A DNA stretch of 64,000 nucleotides from JBAOHV01 sp964450685 (GCA_964450685.1 CAYVDN010000001.1:69150-133149); one strand, 5' to 3'; positions 24,758-33,550 are shown, numbered from the stretch's first letter. Made by a program: numbers and translations. The notes: generated by a model not told the origin, from the letters alone.

Positions 24758-26287
24758 CTAGTCGGGACTCGGCGGTCGTGGGCGGTGCCGGGTGTGGAGC
24801 TTGAGTCCGTGCGGGCTCGTGATGGTGAAGTGTGAGTTGAAGCGTTCCGCTCCGGTATGGCCAGTGGTGTCTGTGTCTCCAGTGGAGCGTGGCGGGACGG
24901 CCCGCATGGTCCAGCCGGTGCGGTGGACCACGCCATGGTGGTGGCGGCAGAGCAGGGCGAGGTTGGTGATCACAGTCCTGCCGTTGGCTGAGTACTCGAT
25001 GACGTGATGGGCGTCGCACCAGCCCGGCGGTGCCTCGCATCCGGGGAACACGCATCCACTGTCACGTGCGACCAGCGAGCGACGCATTGCCCTGTTCGGG
25101 AAGCGTTGCCGGTCCCGGACGGCGATCGGCGTGCCCATCTGGTCCAGGAGCGTCTCGGAGATGTGTGCGTTGCACGTGAGCAACTCCCACTCCGAGGCGC
25201 TGAACCAGGCCCGGGTTCCATTGGGCGTTGTGATCGGCAAACTGCCGAACGTCCCGACATCGGAATGGCCAGCGCGACAGCTTGGGCACGGTCGGGCATC
25301 GGGTGAGGCGTGAGGCGGTAGGCCCGCTGATGGCTGGTGTGAACCACTGGATCGTCCGAGCGCCTGGTCGAGCAGTGGGTCGAGTTCGTCCACACGGTCG
25401 GCGTCGATGATCAGATTCAGCTCGGGCGGGGCGGGTCTGCTCGTTGTGGGGCCGGCGTTGGAGCCTCGACGGACGAGCTCGACCAGGGCCTGTGCCCGGA
25501 TCTGTGCCCTGCTGGGCACGGTGATCTCGGGACAGGTCTCGCTGTCAGATCGCCACTGGCGCCAGAGCCGGTCGGTGTGGGCCTCGAGGAGTTGTTCGAA
25601 GCTGTGGCCATCGGAGCCGGTCAGAACCGCGTCCAAGAGGAGTTGGTCGCCGGTGCGCCGCATCGCGAGGCGGCTGGTTGGTTCGCTGGGGTCGTGGCCA
25701 CCGTCGGGGTCGGCGTAGCGGGCCAGGTCCGACACCAGCGCACAGAAGGCTGCCCAGGACGGCTCCGCGTCAGACAGGGCGATCAGAGCTTCTTGAGCGG
25801 CTCTGATCGCCTCCCTGTTGCGGCAATTGACCTTGCTGGCGATGAAGGCCACGCGTTCCCAGCTGATGCGGGCGTCTCTGGCCGCGTCGAGCAGTGCCGG
25901 CAAATCACCAGTGAGTCGCTTGGCAGTCCTGGTCTCTCGGCTGACGGCTGCTCGGGAACGCCCGTGACGGCGTTCGTACCAGATCGCTGTGGTGGTCCCG
26001 TACCGGGTGTCGCACAGCGACCGCTTGTCGATCTCGGCGAACACGCCAGCGGCGGCCGCGTCCAGGCTCCGTCGAGCGCGCTCGATGTCGTCGATGACGC
26101 CGAGGCACTCATCGTCGGAGAGATCCTCGGTCCTTGTCGTGGCGAGGAGATGCGCCGCGCCCGCGGCATCCCCGGAATGAGCTGTGGTGTCCACTCGCTC
26201 GTCGACCGGCTCGAATGGAGGAGGTGTCCAATGCGCGGGGTGGGGGACAGGGTCGGCCGGACCTGTCGAGAATGGCATCGAACGCAT
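24758..26287 (-). CDS. DUF222/HNH endonuclease (13E12-type)
   Basis: A 509-residue protein. An N-terminal DUF222 domain (about residues 30-320) is followed by a variable Ser/Pro-rich spacer and a C-terminal HNH nuclease module (about 420-475). In the module CVFPGC and CDAHHVIEYSANGR carry the zinc Cys and catalytic His residues, and LCRHHHGVVH completes the motif. The family is multicopy and mobile-looking in actinobacteria, including the M. tuberculosis 13E12 repeats. Its biological role is not settled. I start at the ATG at 26287, which has TACGTT six bases upstream; a TTG at 26326 is in frame. Confidence 0.9.
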   Translation of the reverse strand: MRSMPFSTGPADPVPHPAHWTPPPFEPVDERVDTTAHSGDAAGAAHLLATTRTEDLSDDECLGVIDDIERARRSLDAAAAGVFAEIDKRSLCDTRYGTTTAIWYERRHGRSRAAVSRETRTAKRLTGDLPALLDAARDARISWERVAFIASKVNCRNREAIRAAQEALIALSDAEPSWAAFCALVSDLARYADPDGGHDPSEPTSRLAMRRTGDQLLLDAVLTGSDGHSFEQLLEAHTDRLWRQWRSDSETCPEITVPSRAQIRAQALVELVRRGSNAGPTTSRPAPPELNLIIDADRVDELDPLLDQALGRSSGSHQPSAGLPPHASPDARPCPSCRAGHSDVGTFGSLPITTPNGTRAWFSASEWELLTCNAHISETLLDQMGTPIAVRDRQRFPNRAMRRSLVARDSGCVFPGCEAPPGWCDAHHVIEYSANGRTVITNLALLCRHHHGVVHRTGWTMRAVPPRSTGDTDTTGHTGAERFNSHFTITSPHGLKLHTRHRPRPPSPD

Positions 26288-26293
26288 GTTCGT

Positions 26294-26299
26294 AACGTA
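26294..26299 (-). promoter_or_regulatory. Candidate -10 box of the DUF222-HNH gene (leaderless)
   Basis: TACGTT on the minus strand lies 6 nt before the ATG at 26287. Confidence 0.4.
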
Positions 26300-26450
26300 A
26301 TGAAGTGGTGTGACAACGAAGCTCAACCCATCAAACGGATTGACGAACCATCACATGGTGGTTTGTGCAGTTCGACGCTTACTCGTTTGAGTGGGCGTCA
26401 CGCGGTGAAGGCTCAGCCGCTGAGGGGTCGGCGGTTGAGGTGTCGTCCCG

Positions 26451-26584
26451 AAAGGAGGAGCATTCAGGTGAAGGTTGTCACGTCAATGAACAGGGGGCCG
26501 ACATGTTCATCCAAGTCATCGAAGGCCGCACGTCGGATCCGGAGGCGCTTCACCGCCGGCTCGACATGTGGGAGCGGGATCTGA
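26451..26584 (+). other. Strong Shine-Dalgarno with an overlapping short reading frame
   Basis: AAAGGAGGAG at 26451-26460 lies 7 nt before a GTG at 26468 that opens a 38-codon frame ending at 26584. This frame overlaps, in a different register, the ABM-like gene starting at 26503. It could be a leader peptide or a translational-coupling device. The peptide is Ser/Arg-rich and unlike a protein, so coding is uncertain. Confidence 0.3.
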
Positions 26585-27108
26585 GGCCGGGTGCGACCGG
26601 CTACATGGGCTCGGCAGGTGGATGCACTGCCGATGGTTCGTTCATCATGGCGGTCCGATTCACCGACCGTGAGGCAGCGATGCGCAACGCTGCCCGTGTG
26701 CAGCAGAGCGAGTGGTGGAGCGAAACCGAGAAGTGCTTCGACGGTCCGGTCATGTTCCACGACACCGAAGACGTGCACGTGATGGCGCACGGGCGGCTCG
26801 AGGACGCCCATTTCGTGCAGGTGATGGAGGGCCACGTAACCGACAGGGCGCGTGCCGATGACCTGGAGCGCCAGGCCGACCCGGTGCTGGCCGAGGCACG
26901 TCCCGATCTCCTGGGGTCCGTCACCGCCTTCTACGGCGACGACAACTACGCCGACTTCGCCTACTTCACGACCGAGGCCGAAGCCCGTGAGGCCGAGCAA
27001 CGCGAGCTCCCGCCGGAACTGGCTGACAAGTTCGAACAGTGGGAGCAGTTGATGAAGGTCGACCGGTACCTGGACATCACCGAACCCTGGGTGATCGCGG
27101 GGGTCTGA
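26503..27108 (+). CDS. Tandem dimeric alpha/beta-barrel (ABM-like) protein
   Basis: A 201-residue protein made of two similar halves. The first (about residues 1-95) begins MFIQVIEGRTSDP and the second (about 105-190) begins HFVQVMEGHVTDR. Each half has the beta-alpha-beta pattern of antibiotic-biosynthesis-monooxygenase or ferredoxin-like barrels. Such folds serve as small oxygenases, heme-degrading enzymes or stress proteins; no catalytic residue can be assigned. The ATG at 26503 has AGGGGG just upstream. A strong Shine-Dalgarno in another frame lies 50 bp earlier. Confidence 0.75.
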   Translation: MFIQVIEGRTSDPEALHRRLDMWERDLRPGATGYMGSAGGCTADGSFIMAVRFTDREAAMRNAARVQQSEWWSETEKCFDGPVMFHDTEDVHVMAHGRLEDAHFVQVMEGHVTDRARADDLERQADPVLAEARPDLLGSVTAFYGDDNYADFAYFTTEAEAREAEQRELPPELADKFEQWEQLMKVDRYLDITEPWVIAGV

Positions 27109-27147
27109 GCAGGAGGCTCTCCGGAGAGCGCTCGAGTCGCTGGTCGG

Positions 27148-28134
27148 TCAGACCATCGACAGGAGCGCGCTGCGGATGGCCGGACGGGATCCGAACACCA
27201 TCAGAAACATCGCCTCCCGCGCCAGGCGTTGGGCGTGGTTGTCGAGTTCGATCGATCGACTTCCGGTATGCACCAGCAGGGTCGCTGCTGCCTTGTGGGC
27301 GAACGCGGACGCGGTGGCCCTGGCAGCAGCGATGCCTTCGTCATCTGCATCGTCGAGCAGTCGACGGGTCTCGTCGAGCTGGCGGGCAAGTTCCACTGTC
27401 ACAGGCTCGTGGTCCAGTAGTGCGATGCATCTCCTGGCCACACCCAGTGCGAGTGAACCGTTGAGCCGCAGGCTCAGGGCATTGGTCGCGCCGGGCTCAT
27501 GGGGTGCGGAGCTGATGAAGTTGGTGCTGTCGACGGTCATTCCGTCGAAGTCGAGTCGGACGGTTCCGCTCGCATCGAGGACAGCGAGGTCATGGCGCCG
27601 TGCACTGATCCCTGGCTGTTCCAGGTTGCCGATCGCGACGGTGACCACTGTGTCATCGGGCCCGCGGGCAGCGATCTGCAGGGTGTCGATCCTGCCCCAA
27701 CCTGATACCCAGGGCGCTGTTCCATCGATTCTCCAGCCATCATCGACCGGCGAGGCGTGCAGGGTCGCCGGACCGGGAAGGAGCCCGGCGAAGACGATGC
27801 CCGATCGTCGGGTCCCCTTGCACAATTCACTGAGCCAGGCGTCCTGCAGGGGTCCGCCCGTCAACATCAGGTTGCCGACCAGCCCATGGTGCTGCAACCA
27901 AACCAGCGCAGTTGTCAGGCAACCCGACGCGATTCGTTCCACGGCGGCGCTGGCGGTGGCGAGGTCGCAGGCCAGCCCACCCAACTCGATCGGGCCGAAC
28001 ATGCCGTAGAGGCCTGCATAGGCCAACGCGTCCAGGTTCTCTACTGGCACCAGGGCGGAGCGATCGGTCGTCAGGGCAGACGGGAACAAGACGCGCTCTG
28101 CGATGTCGTCTGCAAGTGCGATGAGCTCGGTCAT
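27148..28134 (-). CDS. Acyl-CoA dehydrogenase-like flavoprotein, shortened
   Basis: A 328-residue member of the acyl-CoA dehydrogenase superfamily, shorter than the usual 380-410. The N-terminal helical domain (YAGLYGMFGPIELGGL) and the beta domain (DGWRIDGTAPWVSGWGRIDTLQIAA) are recognisable. The C-terminal helical domain ends early, and the usual YEGT catalytic Glu segment is absent. It may be a monooxygenase-like (DszC/hydroxylase type) or an inactive relative. It overlaps the upstream hydrolase gene by four bases (ATGA), indicating a two-gene operon. Confidence 0.75.
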   Translation of the reverse strand: MTELIALADDIAERVLFPSALTTDRSALVPVENLDALAYAGLYGMFGPIELGGLACDLATASAAVERIASGCLTTALVWLQHHGLVGNLMLTGGPLQDAWLSELCKGTRRSGIVFAGLLPGPATLHASPVDDGWRIDGTAPWVSGWGRIDTLQIAARGPDDTVVTVAIGNLEQPGISARRHDLAVLDASGTVRLDFDGMTVDSTNFISSAPHEPGATNALSLRLNGSLALGVARRCIALLDHEPVTVELARQLDETRRLLDDADDEGIAAARATASAFAHKAAATLLVHTGSRSIELDNHAQRLAREAMFLMVFGSRPAIRSALLSMV

Positions 28135-29180
28135 CGGTGCTCCTCGTTCGGGTCGCTTGCGGGACGCGTCAGGGGAGTGTGCGTAGTGGCGGCCCGGGTC
28201 GCGGTGTTCGAACCGTTCGAGCTGACCCGGTCGATGTGTTCTGTCACGAGCACCGCCAACAGGTCGGGGTCGCTCAGGGGCAGCCAGTGTCCTGCATCCA
28301 CCTGTACGAACACGGTTTCATCGGCCACGTCGAGTGCCACCTCGGCGAGTTCTGGGCTGACGTATCGATCCCTGGTCGGGACCACGACCTGTACCGGAAC
28401 GCTCGTGGTACGTCGTCGGGCGCGCCCGACCGAGCGCAGCATGTTCGCCCGGTACAGGCCGACGCCATGAGCACCGTCGAGTTGGGTCCGTGCCGTCTTA
28501 CGTGCGTTCGGCAACCGCTCGGGTGGCAGTCCCTCTACTTGCGCCAACACCCGCGGCCAGGCTCGCATGGAGAGCCGTGACCGCCAGAACGCCGGGGCGA
28601 TCCAGGGGATGTGAAACGCCGCCACATACCAGGACTTTGCAGCCTGGGACAGGACGGTTCGGGGTGTCGGTGCCGACACGGATTGCCCTCGGAAGAAGCC
28701 GCCCACAGCGTCCAGCTGAGGTCCCGACACGGAGATGAACGAAGCGAACCTGTGCGCCAGCGTCGCCTCGCACACGAAGTGCCAGCCCTGGATGGAACCC
28801 CAGTCGTGGCCGACGAGATGCACGAGTCGGTCGTTCGGGGCGGTCGCGTCCAGCACTGCTGCGGCGTCGCCGGCTAGATGGTCGAAGCGGTATCCGGCGG
28901 TTCGCTGTGGCACCCCGGACTCGCCCGCGCCGCGTACGTCGTAGCTGACCACGTGGAACCGTTCGGCCAGCCGGTCCGCCACTGAATCCCAGACCGAGTG
29001 GTCGTCGGGATAGCCATGGACCAGCAGTACCGTCGCCTCGGCCTGGCTTCCATCGGCGGGGCCGCGTTCATGGACAGCCAGTGGAATGCCCCCGGAACCC
29101 TCCACGACTCTGCGCCTGCTGTTCGTCGTGCGTTCGGTTGGTCGGCTGCCGGTGGTGTCCGTGGTCGACGTGGGTGTCAT
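28131..29180 (-). CDS. Alpha/beta hydrolase (epoxide hydrolase-like)
   Basis: A 349-residue alpha/beta hydrolase. Recognisable are the oxyanion-hole segment VLLVHGYPDDHSVW, SYDVRGAGESG, and the nucleophile elbow LVGHDWGS, where Asp takes the nucleophile place as in epoxide hydrolases and haloalkane dehalogenases. The His is in QVDAGHWLPLSDP. The cap region (about residues 180-270) is Arg-rich. I start at the ATG at 29180. It is the first gene of a pair with the acyl-CoA dehydrogenase-like protein, so the two may act on one substrate. Confidence 0.85.
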   Translation of the reverse strand: MTPTSTTDTTGSRPTERTTNSRRRVVEGSGGIPLAVHERGPADGSQAEATVLLVHGYPDDHSVWDSVADRLAERFHVVSYDVRGAGESGVPQRTAGYRFDHLAGDAAAVLDATAPNDRLVHLVGHDWGSIQGWHFVCEATLAHRFASFISVSGPQLDAVGGFFRGQSVSAPTPRTVLSQAAKSWYVAAFHIPWIAPAFWRSRLSMRAWPRVLAQVEGLPPERLPNARKTARTQLDGAHGVGLYRANMLRSVGRARRRTTSVPVQVVVPTRDRYVSPELAEVALDVADETVFVQVDAGHWLPLSDPDLLAVLVTEHIDRVSSNGSNTATRAATTHTPLTRPASDPNEEHR

Positions 29181-29287
29181 CGCCACAGATTTCCAGAGGT
29201 GCGCACCAGCCCTCAATTCATCTACCGTGTAGTGGAATTAAAGTAGCGATACAGCACTCGGCGGTTCACGCGGAGAGGACGGCGAAC

Positions 29288-29722
29288 ATGGGTACCGGCG
29301 CGGATCAGCAGGTGATCAGGGGTGACCTGGATTCGCCCGAGGAGGTCGCCGAGATGGTCAGGCGCTTCTACCAGGGGGTGGCCCAGGATGAACTCCTCGG
29401 TCCCGTCTTCAACGATGTCGCACAGGTCGACTGGTCCGAGCACCTCCCCAAGCTGACCGCGTTCTGGTCCCGAGCGTTGCTGGGGATCGAGGGCTACCAG
29501 GGCAACCCGTTCCGTGCGCACCAGTTGATCAGTCAGCGCGAACCATTCACGCGGGCGCACTTCGACCGCTGGCTCGAACTATTCCACGAGACGCTTGACG
29601 GCGGCTGGGACGGACCCACCAAGGAGCACGCTCTGGCGATGGCCGAGCGTGTCGCAGAGGTGCACAGCAGGCAACTGGTGGGTGGCGGGCCTCTCAACTT
29701 GATCCGCTGGGAGACGACCTAG
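29288..29722 (+). CDS. Group III truncated haemoglobin
   Basis: A 144-residue 2-on-2 globin. Marks are the B-helix segment MVRRFYQGVAQDELLGPVF, then HLPKLTAFWSRALLG, and the proximal His region REPFTRAHFDRWLELF. These match group III proteins such as Campylobacter Ctb, which bind O2 and nitric oxide and are linked to NO stress. GAGAGGA lies before the ATG. The 3' end overlaps the convergent gene of a Cys-rich SufR-like regulator by 4 bp, a context that suggests a gas-responsive pair (inference). Confidence 0.88.
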   Translation: MGTGADQQVIRGDLDSPEEVAEMVRRFYQGVAQDELLGPVFNDVAQVDWSEHLPKLTAFWSRALLGIEGYQGNPFRAHQLISQREPFTRAHFDRWLELFHETLDGGWDGPTKEHALAMAERVAEVHSRQLVGGGPLNLIRWETT

Positions 29723-30387
29723 CCTTTCGACCCGTCGGCAGCGCTGCAGGTGAGCTTGCACTGGGCGTTGCGTGGATCGCCGTTGACCAGTCGATCGATC
29801 TGAAGGCCCGAGACCACCTCGGCGACTCCCTCGGCCATGCCCCGGTGCATCTCGCAGATCGTGTCGGCATCTGTGAGCGCAGCAGTGGCGAAGGGGCAGG
29901 ACCCCAGGACGACCTCGATCGTCCGGTCGTCCTGGTCGCGGACAGTCGGGGCGAAGCCCTGGCGAGCCATCTGGTCGACCAGCACTCCTACCGGATCTGC
30001 CTCATCGTGGTGGTGGACTCGGAGATCTTCGAGCGCAGCGCGACGGCCCACCTCGTAAGGGGTGTCACCGCTGCGGACGACCTCGGTGAGCAGCACCGCC
30101 AGGCGCTCGTAGGGGCCGGTGACTCCCCAGCGGCTGTCGGTGGATGGTTCGACGACGTACTCGAGCGGTGGCCTGCCGCGACCGGACGGCGGGGCCGAGC
30201 TCTCGAGAACGAGGCCGGCGTCGACGAGCTTGGCCAGGTGCTGACGTATCGCGTTGTGGTTGAGGCCGAAGTACTCGGTCAGCTCCGCCACACCGACAGG
30301 TGCATCCGCGTTGGAGAGATACCGGAAGATGCGGTGCCTCGTCGGATCGCCGAGCGCCCTTGCCTTCACCTGTAGGTCGTCAGCCAC
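29719..30387 (-). CDS. Helix-turn-helix regulator with four C-terminal cysteines (SufR-like)
   Basis: A 222-residue regulator. Residues 5-80 form an ArsR/DeoR-type winged helix (VAELTEYFGLNHNAIRQHLAKL, then the wing). The C-terminal half carries Cys164, Cys178, Cys210 and Cys214. Similar cysteine sets hold Fe-S clusters in SufR and related repressors, which respond to oxygen, NO or iron-sulfur status. Spacing here (13, 31 and 3 residues) differs from cyanobacterial SufR, so cluster binding is a prediction. No suf genes are adjacent. A TAAACT box at leaderless spacing precedes the GTG start. Confidence 0.85.
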   Translation of the reverse strand: MADDLQVKARALGDPTRHRIFRYLSNADAPVGVAELTEYFGLNHNAIRQHLAKLVDAGLVLESSAPPSGRGRPPLEYVVEPSTDSRWGVTGPYERLAVLLTEVVRSGDTPYEVGRRAALEDLRVHHHDEADPVGVLVDQMARQGFAPTVRDQDDRTIEVVLGSCPFATAALTDADTICEMHRGMAEGVAEVVSGLQIDRLVNGDPRNAQCKLTCSAADGSKG

Positions 30388-30393
30388 TCTTGC

Positions 30394-30399
30394 AGTTTA
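30394..30399 (-). promoter_or_regulatory. Candidate -10 box of the SufR-like regulator (leaderless)
   Basis: TAAACT on the minus strand lies 6 nt before the GTG at 30387. The region just upstream is locally AT-rich and could also hold an autoregulatory site. Confidence 0.45.
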
Positions 30400-30598
30400 T
30401 TCGATCATTCACTGGAGGAAACCATCCAGCTGATGGGATTCGTCCTGCACGACTCCCGGCTCTCGATCACGGAGAGCCTTAACCGTAGCCGGGTCGCTGG
30501 TGGTCCATCCCCGGTCGACGAGCGCCTACCCTATCGGCTGACCGCCTCGGGGATGCCGGGCGGCAGGTCAGTCCGATCTGAACCGAGGGGGACCCGCC

Positions 30599-31015
30599 AT
30601 GGCACTTGGTACTGACGACGTCGTCGAACTCCAGCAGCTCTACGCCCGCTACAACCACCTGATCGACGAGGGGAGCGGCGAGGCGTGGGCTGCGCTCTTC
30701 GTCGAGGAAGGAACCCTTGACACCGGCATGGGATTCGCCGTCGAGGGAACGCCTGCCGCGCGGGCTGAGTTCGCAGCGGGGGTGCCGGTGATGATGCCGG
30801 GTGGCCGGCACATCGCCACCAACGTGATGGTCGACGGAGACGGGGACACCGCGACCGGCGCCGCGTACCTGCAGCTCTGGGTGGCCGATGACGAGAACGG
30901 CGGCATGAAGATCCTGGTCAGCGGCATCTACCGCGACACGATGCGCCGTCAGGACGGAGTCTGGAAGTTCGTGACGCGTGTGCTCGAGCCCGACGCCGGC
31001 GGTTCGCCGTCGTGA
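30599..31015 (+). CDS. NTF2/SnoaL-like fold protein
   Basis: A 138-residue protein of the SnoaL_4-type NTF2 superfamily: an N-terminal helix VVELQQLYARYNHLIDEG, then the cone of strands (WAALFVEEGTLD, GGRHIATNVMVDGDGDTATGAAYLQL, ISGIYRDTM-like). Members are isomerases, dehydratases or ring-hydroxylating subunits of small-molecule pathways. An AGGGGGA sequence precedes the ATG. The GTG of the CMD-family gene overlaps its stop, so they are coupled. Confidence 0.8.
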   Translation: MALGTDDVVELQQLYARYNHLIDEGSGEAWAALFVEEGTLDTGMGFAVEGTPAARAEFAAGVPVMMPGGRHIATNVMVDGDGDTATGAAYLQLWVADDENGGMKILVSGIYRDTMRRQDGVWKFVTRVLEPDAGGSPS

Positions 31016-31407
31016 GCTCTGAGCAGTACCTGCGTGGCGCGGCGAAGCTGCGTGAGGTCTACGCCGGCGACGTGGTCGATTTGCCAGAGGGGACGATGGC
31101 GTTCAACGACGTCATGTTGCGGAGTCTCTTCGCCGAGGTGTGGGACCGCGAGCTCCTCGACGTGCGGTCGCGTCGCCTCCTGCTGATGGGTGTCATAGCG
31201 ACGCTCGGTCAGACCGACACGTGGAAGATCCAGGCAAGGGCGTCCCTGCGGAACCGTGAGCTCACCCCCGACGAGCTGCGCGAGACGCTGATCATGTTGG
31301 CCCCCTACGCCGGCTACCCCAACGTCGCTCCGTTGATCATGGCGTGCGAGGAGGTCATCTCGACCTGGGTCGCCGATGGCGAACCGGGTCCACCCGAACC
31401 GACCTGA
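31012..31407 (+). CDS. Carboxymuconolactone decarboxylase family protein
   Basis: A 131-residue all-helical CMD-fold protein with the pattern DRELLDVRSRRLLLMGVIATLGQ and APYAGYPNVAPLI typical of 4-carboxymuconolactone decarboxylase. The AhpD-type CxxC is absent, so decarboxylase-type rather than alkylhydroperoxidase chemistry is favoured. It is translationally coupled to the NTF2-like gene (GTGA). No other aromatic ring-cleavage gene is adjacent. Confidence 0.85.
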   Translation: MSSEQYLRGAAKLREVYAGDVVDLPEGTMAFNDVMLRSLFAEVWDRELLDVRSRRLLLMGVIATLGQTDTWKIQARASLRNRELTPDELRETLIMLAPYAGYPNVAPLIMACEEVISTWVADGEPGPPEPT

Positions 31408-31444
31408 GCCTCTCGGGTGCTGTTCCCGGGACGGGTCGGTGGGG

Positions 31445-32317
31445 TCAGGCGCGTTCGTCGACGCGACCGGAATCAGCGGTGACGGGGGAGTTGCTGCGCA
31501 CGGGACCCCTGGAGCGGAGGCGTGCCTCGTCCGACCGGCGCTCCGCCTCGTACCAGCGGAACCAGATGACGCCCATCACCGCCCAGATGACCGGGACGTT
31601 GCCGATCTTCATGAGCACCCCGGCGAACTGCTGGTCCGCCAACGCTGCGATCCCGACCCTGGGGGCGAGCTCGTAGGTCGCGTAGAGGGGGTGTGGCGAG
31701 AAGGCGATGAACCCGCCGGGGATCATCGGTATCAGGGCTGCGGCGCAGAACAGGTAGACGATCTTCACGAGAGAAGAGCCCGGGCGCAGCGATCTGATCG
31801 GGTTGATGATCGGTGCCCACATGACGGTGCCGCCGATCAGCCAGACCATGTCGAGCAGGAACGAGCCGGCCTGCGAAGCACGCAGCACGTCGACGCTGAA
31901 CGGGTTGTGGGTGGCGAGGAGAATGACGTTGGTGATGATCGCCGCGGGAACGGGCCGGGTGCACCATGCCCACGCCTGACGCAAGCGGAGCCGGTCGAGC
32001 ACAGCCGCGGCCATCCACTCGGGTGTGGCCAGCATCAGCAGCGGAGCGGCGGCGAGCGTGTAGATCATGAACTGCAGCATGTGCACCGACGACAGGTAGC
32101 CGGCTCCGAGCGCGCCGACCGGCCAGTCGGAGGCGACCCATAGAGCGATCACTCCGCCGGCGAACTGCCAACCCTGCCGGGTGGTCGGCCGACCTCCGTG
32201 TCGACGCCAAGCCGTGACGTAGGCGGCGATCAGCCCGGCACAAAGCAACCAGACACCGAGATATGGGCGAGGGGTCCAGTCCCACGGCCTCTCCGTCGCG
32301 ACGCACCACCACGTCAT
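31445..32317 (-). CDS. Cytochrome c oxidase assembly factor CtaG-family membrane protein
   Basis: A 290-residue integral membrane protein with about seven TM helices. It shows the CtaG (caa3-type) pattern: SVHMLQFMIYTLAAAPLLMLATPEW with the conserved His, LLATHNPFSVDVLRASQ, and a final HPLYATYELAPRVGIAALADQQFAG block. The His residues are thought to help deliver copper to the oxidase CuB site. It overlaps the Sco gene by four bases (ATGA), making a copper-delivery operon. Confidence 0.88.
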   Translation of the reverse strand: MTWWCVATERPWDWTPRPYLGVWLLCAGLIAAYVTAWRRHGGRPTTRQGWQFAGGVIALWVASDWPVGALGAGYLSSVHMLQFMIYTLAAAPLLMLATPEWMAAAVLDRLRLRQAWAWCTRPVPAAIITNVILLATHNPFSVDVLRASQAGSFLLDMVWLIGGTVMWAPIINPIRSLRPGSSLVKIVYLFCAAALIPMIPGGFIAFSPHPLYATYELAPRVGIAALADQQFAGVLMKIGNVPVIWAVMGVIWFRWYEAERRSDEARLRSRGPVRSNSPVTADSGRVDERA

Positions 32318-33057
32318 GGTTGCTGCTCCTCCTGGATCTCGCCGGGTATCTCGCCAGCGACCAGCCGGGGCAGATCGCGAGCCCAGTCGGACTCCCGGGT
32401 GCCGAACGGGTAGACGATCCGCGCTACTCCGTCAGCCTGATAGGCGATCATCTGCGTCGCGTGACCCACGGTGTAGTCCCCGTTCTCGCCTGGGTCGTCG
32501 CGGGTCGCAAGCGGAACCTTGGCGGCCGCCTGTGCCGCATCGATCTGTTCGATCGATCCTGTCAGCCCTGTGAACGACTCGTCGAACTGGTCGAGGAACC
32601 GGCGGAGCCGGTCCGGGGTGTCGCGCTCCGGGTCGGCGGTGATGAAAACCATGCGCACGCTGGCGGCGACCGACGGGTCGAGCGAGTCGAGAGCGCTCGC
32701 GAGTGCCGCCACGCTGATCGGACACACGTCCGGGCAGTTGGTGTATCCGAACATGAGCAGGGTCAGCTGACCCTCGGTCTGCGTAACCAGGTTGAACGGC
32801 TGACCCGAGGTGTCGGTGAGCAACAGGTCCGGCTTGGTCTGGGGGGAGGGGAGCACCGTGCCCTTCCACGTCGACGTGCCGGTCGATGTCGACCCCGGGT
32901 TCCTCCGGGCGGCGGTGACCGCGATCAGTCCGAGGGCGATACCGGCGATCACGAGAACCACCACGAGCGTGCGCGCTCGCCGGCGGTCACCGCCCGGCGG
33001 CGGCTGGGCCGGGCTCATCGGCTCGGCACTGCTCGGGGGTGTGGTGGCGGTCGCCAT
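32314..33057 (-). CDS. SCO1/SenC-family copper chaperone
   Basis: A 247-residue membrane-anchored thioredoxin-fold protein. An Arg-rich N-terminus precedes a TM anchor (about residues 29-48). The CxxxC copper site is in TNCPDVCPISVAAL and the third ligand His is in YTVGHATQM. Sco proteins donate copper to the CuA site of cytochrome c oxidase subunit II. It is the first gene of a coupled pair with the CtaG-family gene. Confidence 0.92.
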   Translation of the reverse strand: MATATTPPSSAEPMSPAQPPPGGDRRRARTLVVVLVIAGIALGLIAVTAARRNPGSTSTGTSTWKGTVLPSPQTKPDLLLTDTSGQPFNLVTQTEGQLTLLMFGYTNCPDVCPISVAALASALDSLDPSVAASVRMVFITADPERDTPDRLRRFLDQFDESFTGLTGSIEQIDAAQAAAKVPLATRDDPGENGDYTVGHATQMIAYQADGVARIVYPFGTRESDWARDLPRLVAGEIPGEIQEEQQP

Positions 33058-33123
33058 GTCAAGGGATCGGGTCGGGGGTGCCTGTCGTCGGCGGGCCCGT
33101 CGAGGTCCCTGAGCGGCGTCCGC

Positions 33124-33492
33124 TCAGCGCAGAGTCGAACTGGCGGCACTACGACACGACAGGCAGAACGCCGTCGACGGTAGTGCCTCGAGGCGGTCGG
33201 GGGCTATCGGGCCGCCGCAGCTGGTGCAGGTTCCGTAGTCCCCGGAGTCCAGGCGTGCCAACGCTGCGTCGACATCTCGCAGCGTGGCGTCGGCCACCGC
33301 GGCCACCCGTGACGACAGCTCGAGCTGCTCGGCGTGCACCACGTGCTCGGTCTCGCCGAAGCCGTCAGAAGCATCCGGTCGCTCGGTCGCTGAACTCGTG
33401 GCGCAGTCGGCGAGGGTCGCCTCGAGCTCAGCGCGCTCAGCCAGGAGCAGCTCCCTGATACGGGAGAGGTCCACCTCGTGATTCACGGACAT
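33124..33492 (-). CDS. DksA/TraR-type C4 zinc-finger protein
   Basis: A 122-residue protein. An N-terminal coiled coil (about residues 8-75, LLLAERAELEATL) is followed by a C4 zinc finger, CTSCGGPIAPDRLEALPSTAFCLSC. These are small relatives of DksA that may act on RNA polymerase. The acidic residues at the coiled-coil tip of E. coli DksA are not evident. I start at the ATG at 33492, which has GGAGGT 7 nt upstream. It diverges from the RecA-like/XRE/cupin gene. Confidence 0.88.
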   Translation of the reverse strand: MSVNHEVDLSRIRELLLAERAELEATLADCATSSATERPDASDGFGETEHVVHAEQLELSSRVAAVADATLRDVDAALARLDSGDYGTCTSCGGPIAPDRLEALPSTAFCLSCRSAASSTLR

Positions 33493-33537
33493 GTCGATGA
33501 CCTCCGAGTCGTTGACCCTGTGAACGCTACTTGACGT

Positions 33538-33543
33538 TAAGGT
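33538..33543 (+). promoter_or_regulatory. Candidate -10 box of the RecA-like/XRE/cupin gene (leaderless)
   Basis: TAAGGT lies 7 nt before the ATG at 33551. Two TTGAC-type hexamers lie upstream, at 33512 and 33531, the first at a 20-nt spacing. Confidence 0.5.
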
Positions 33544-33550
33544 AGGGGCC

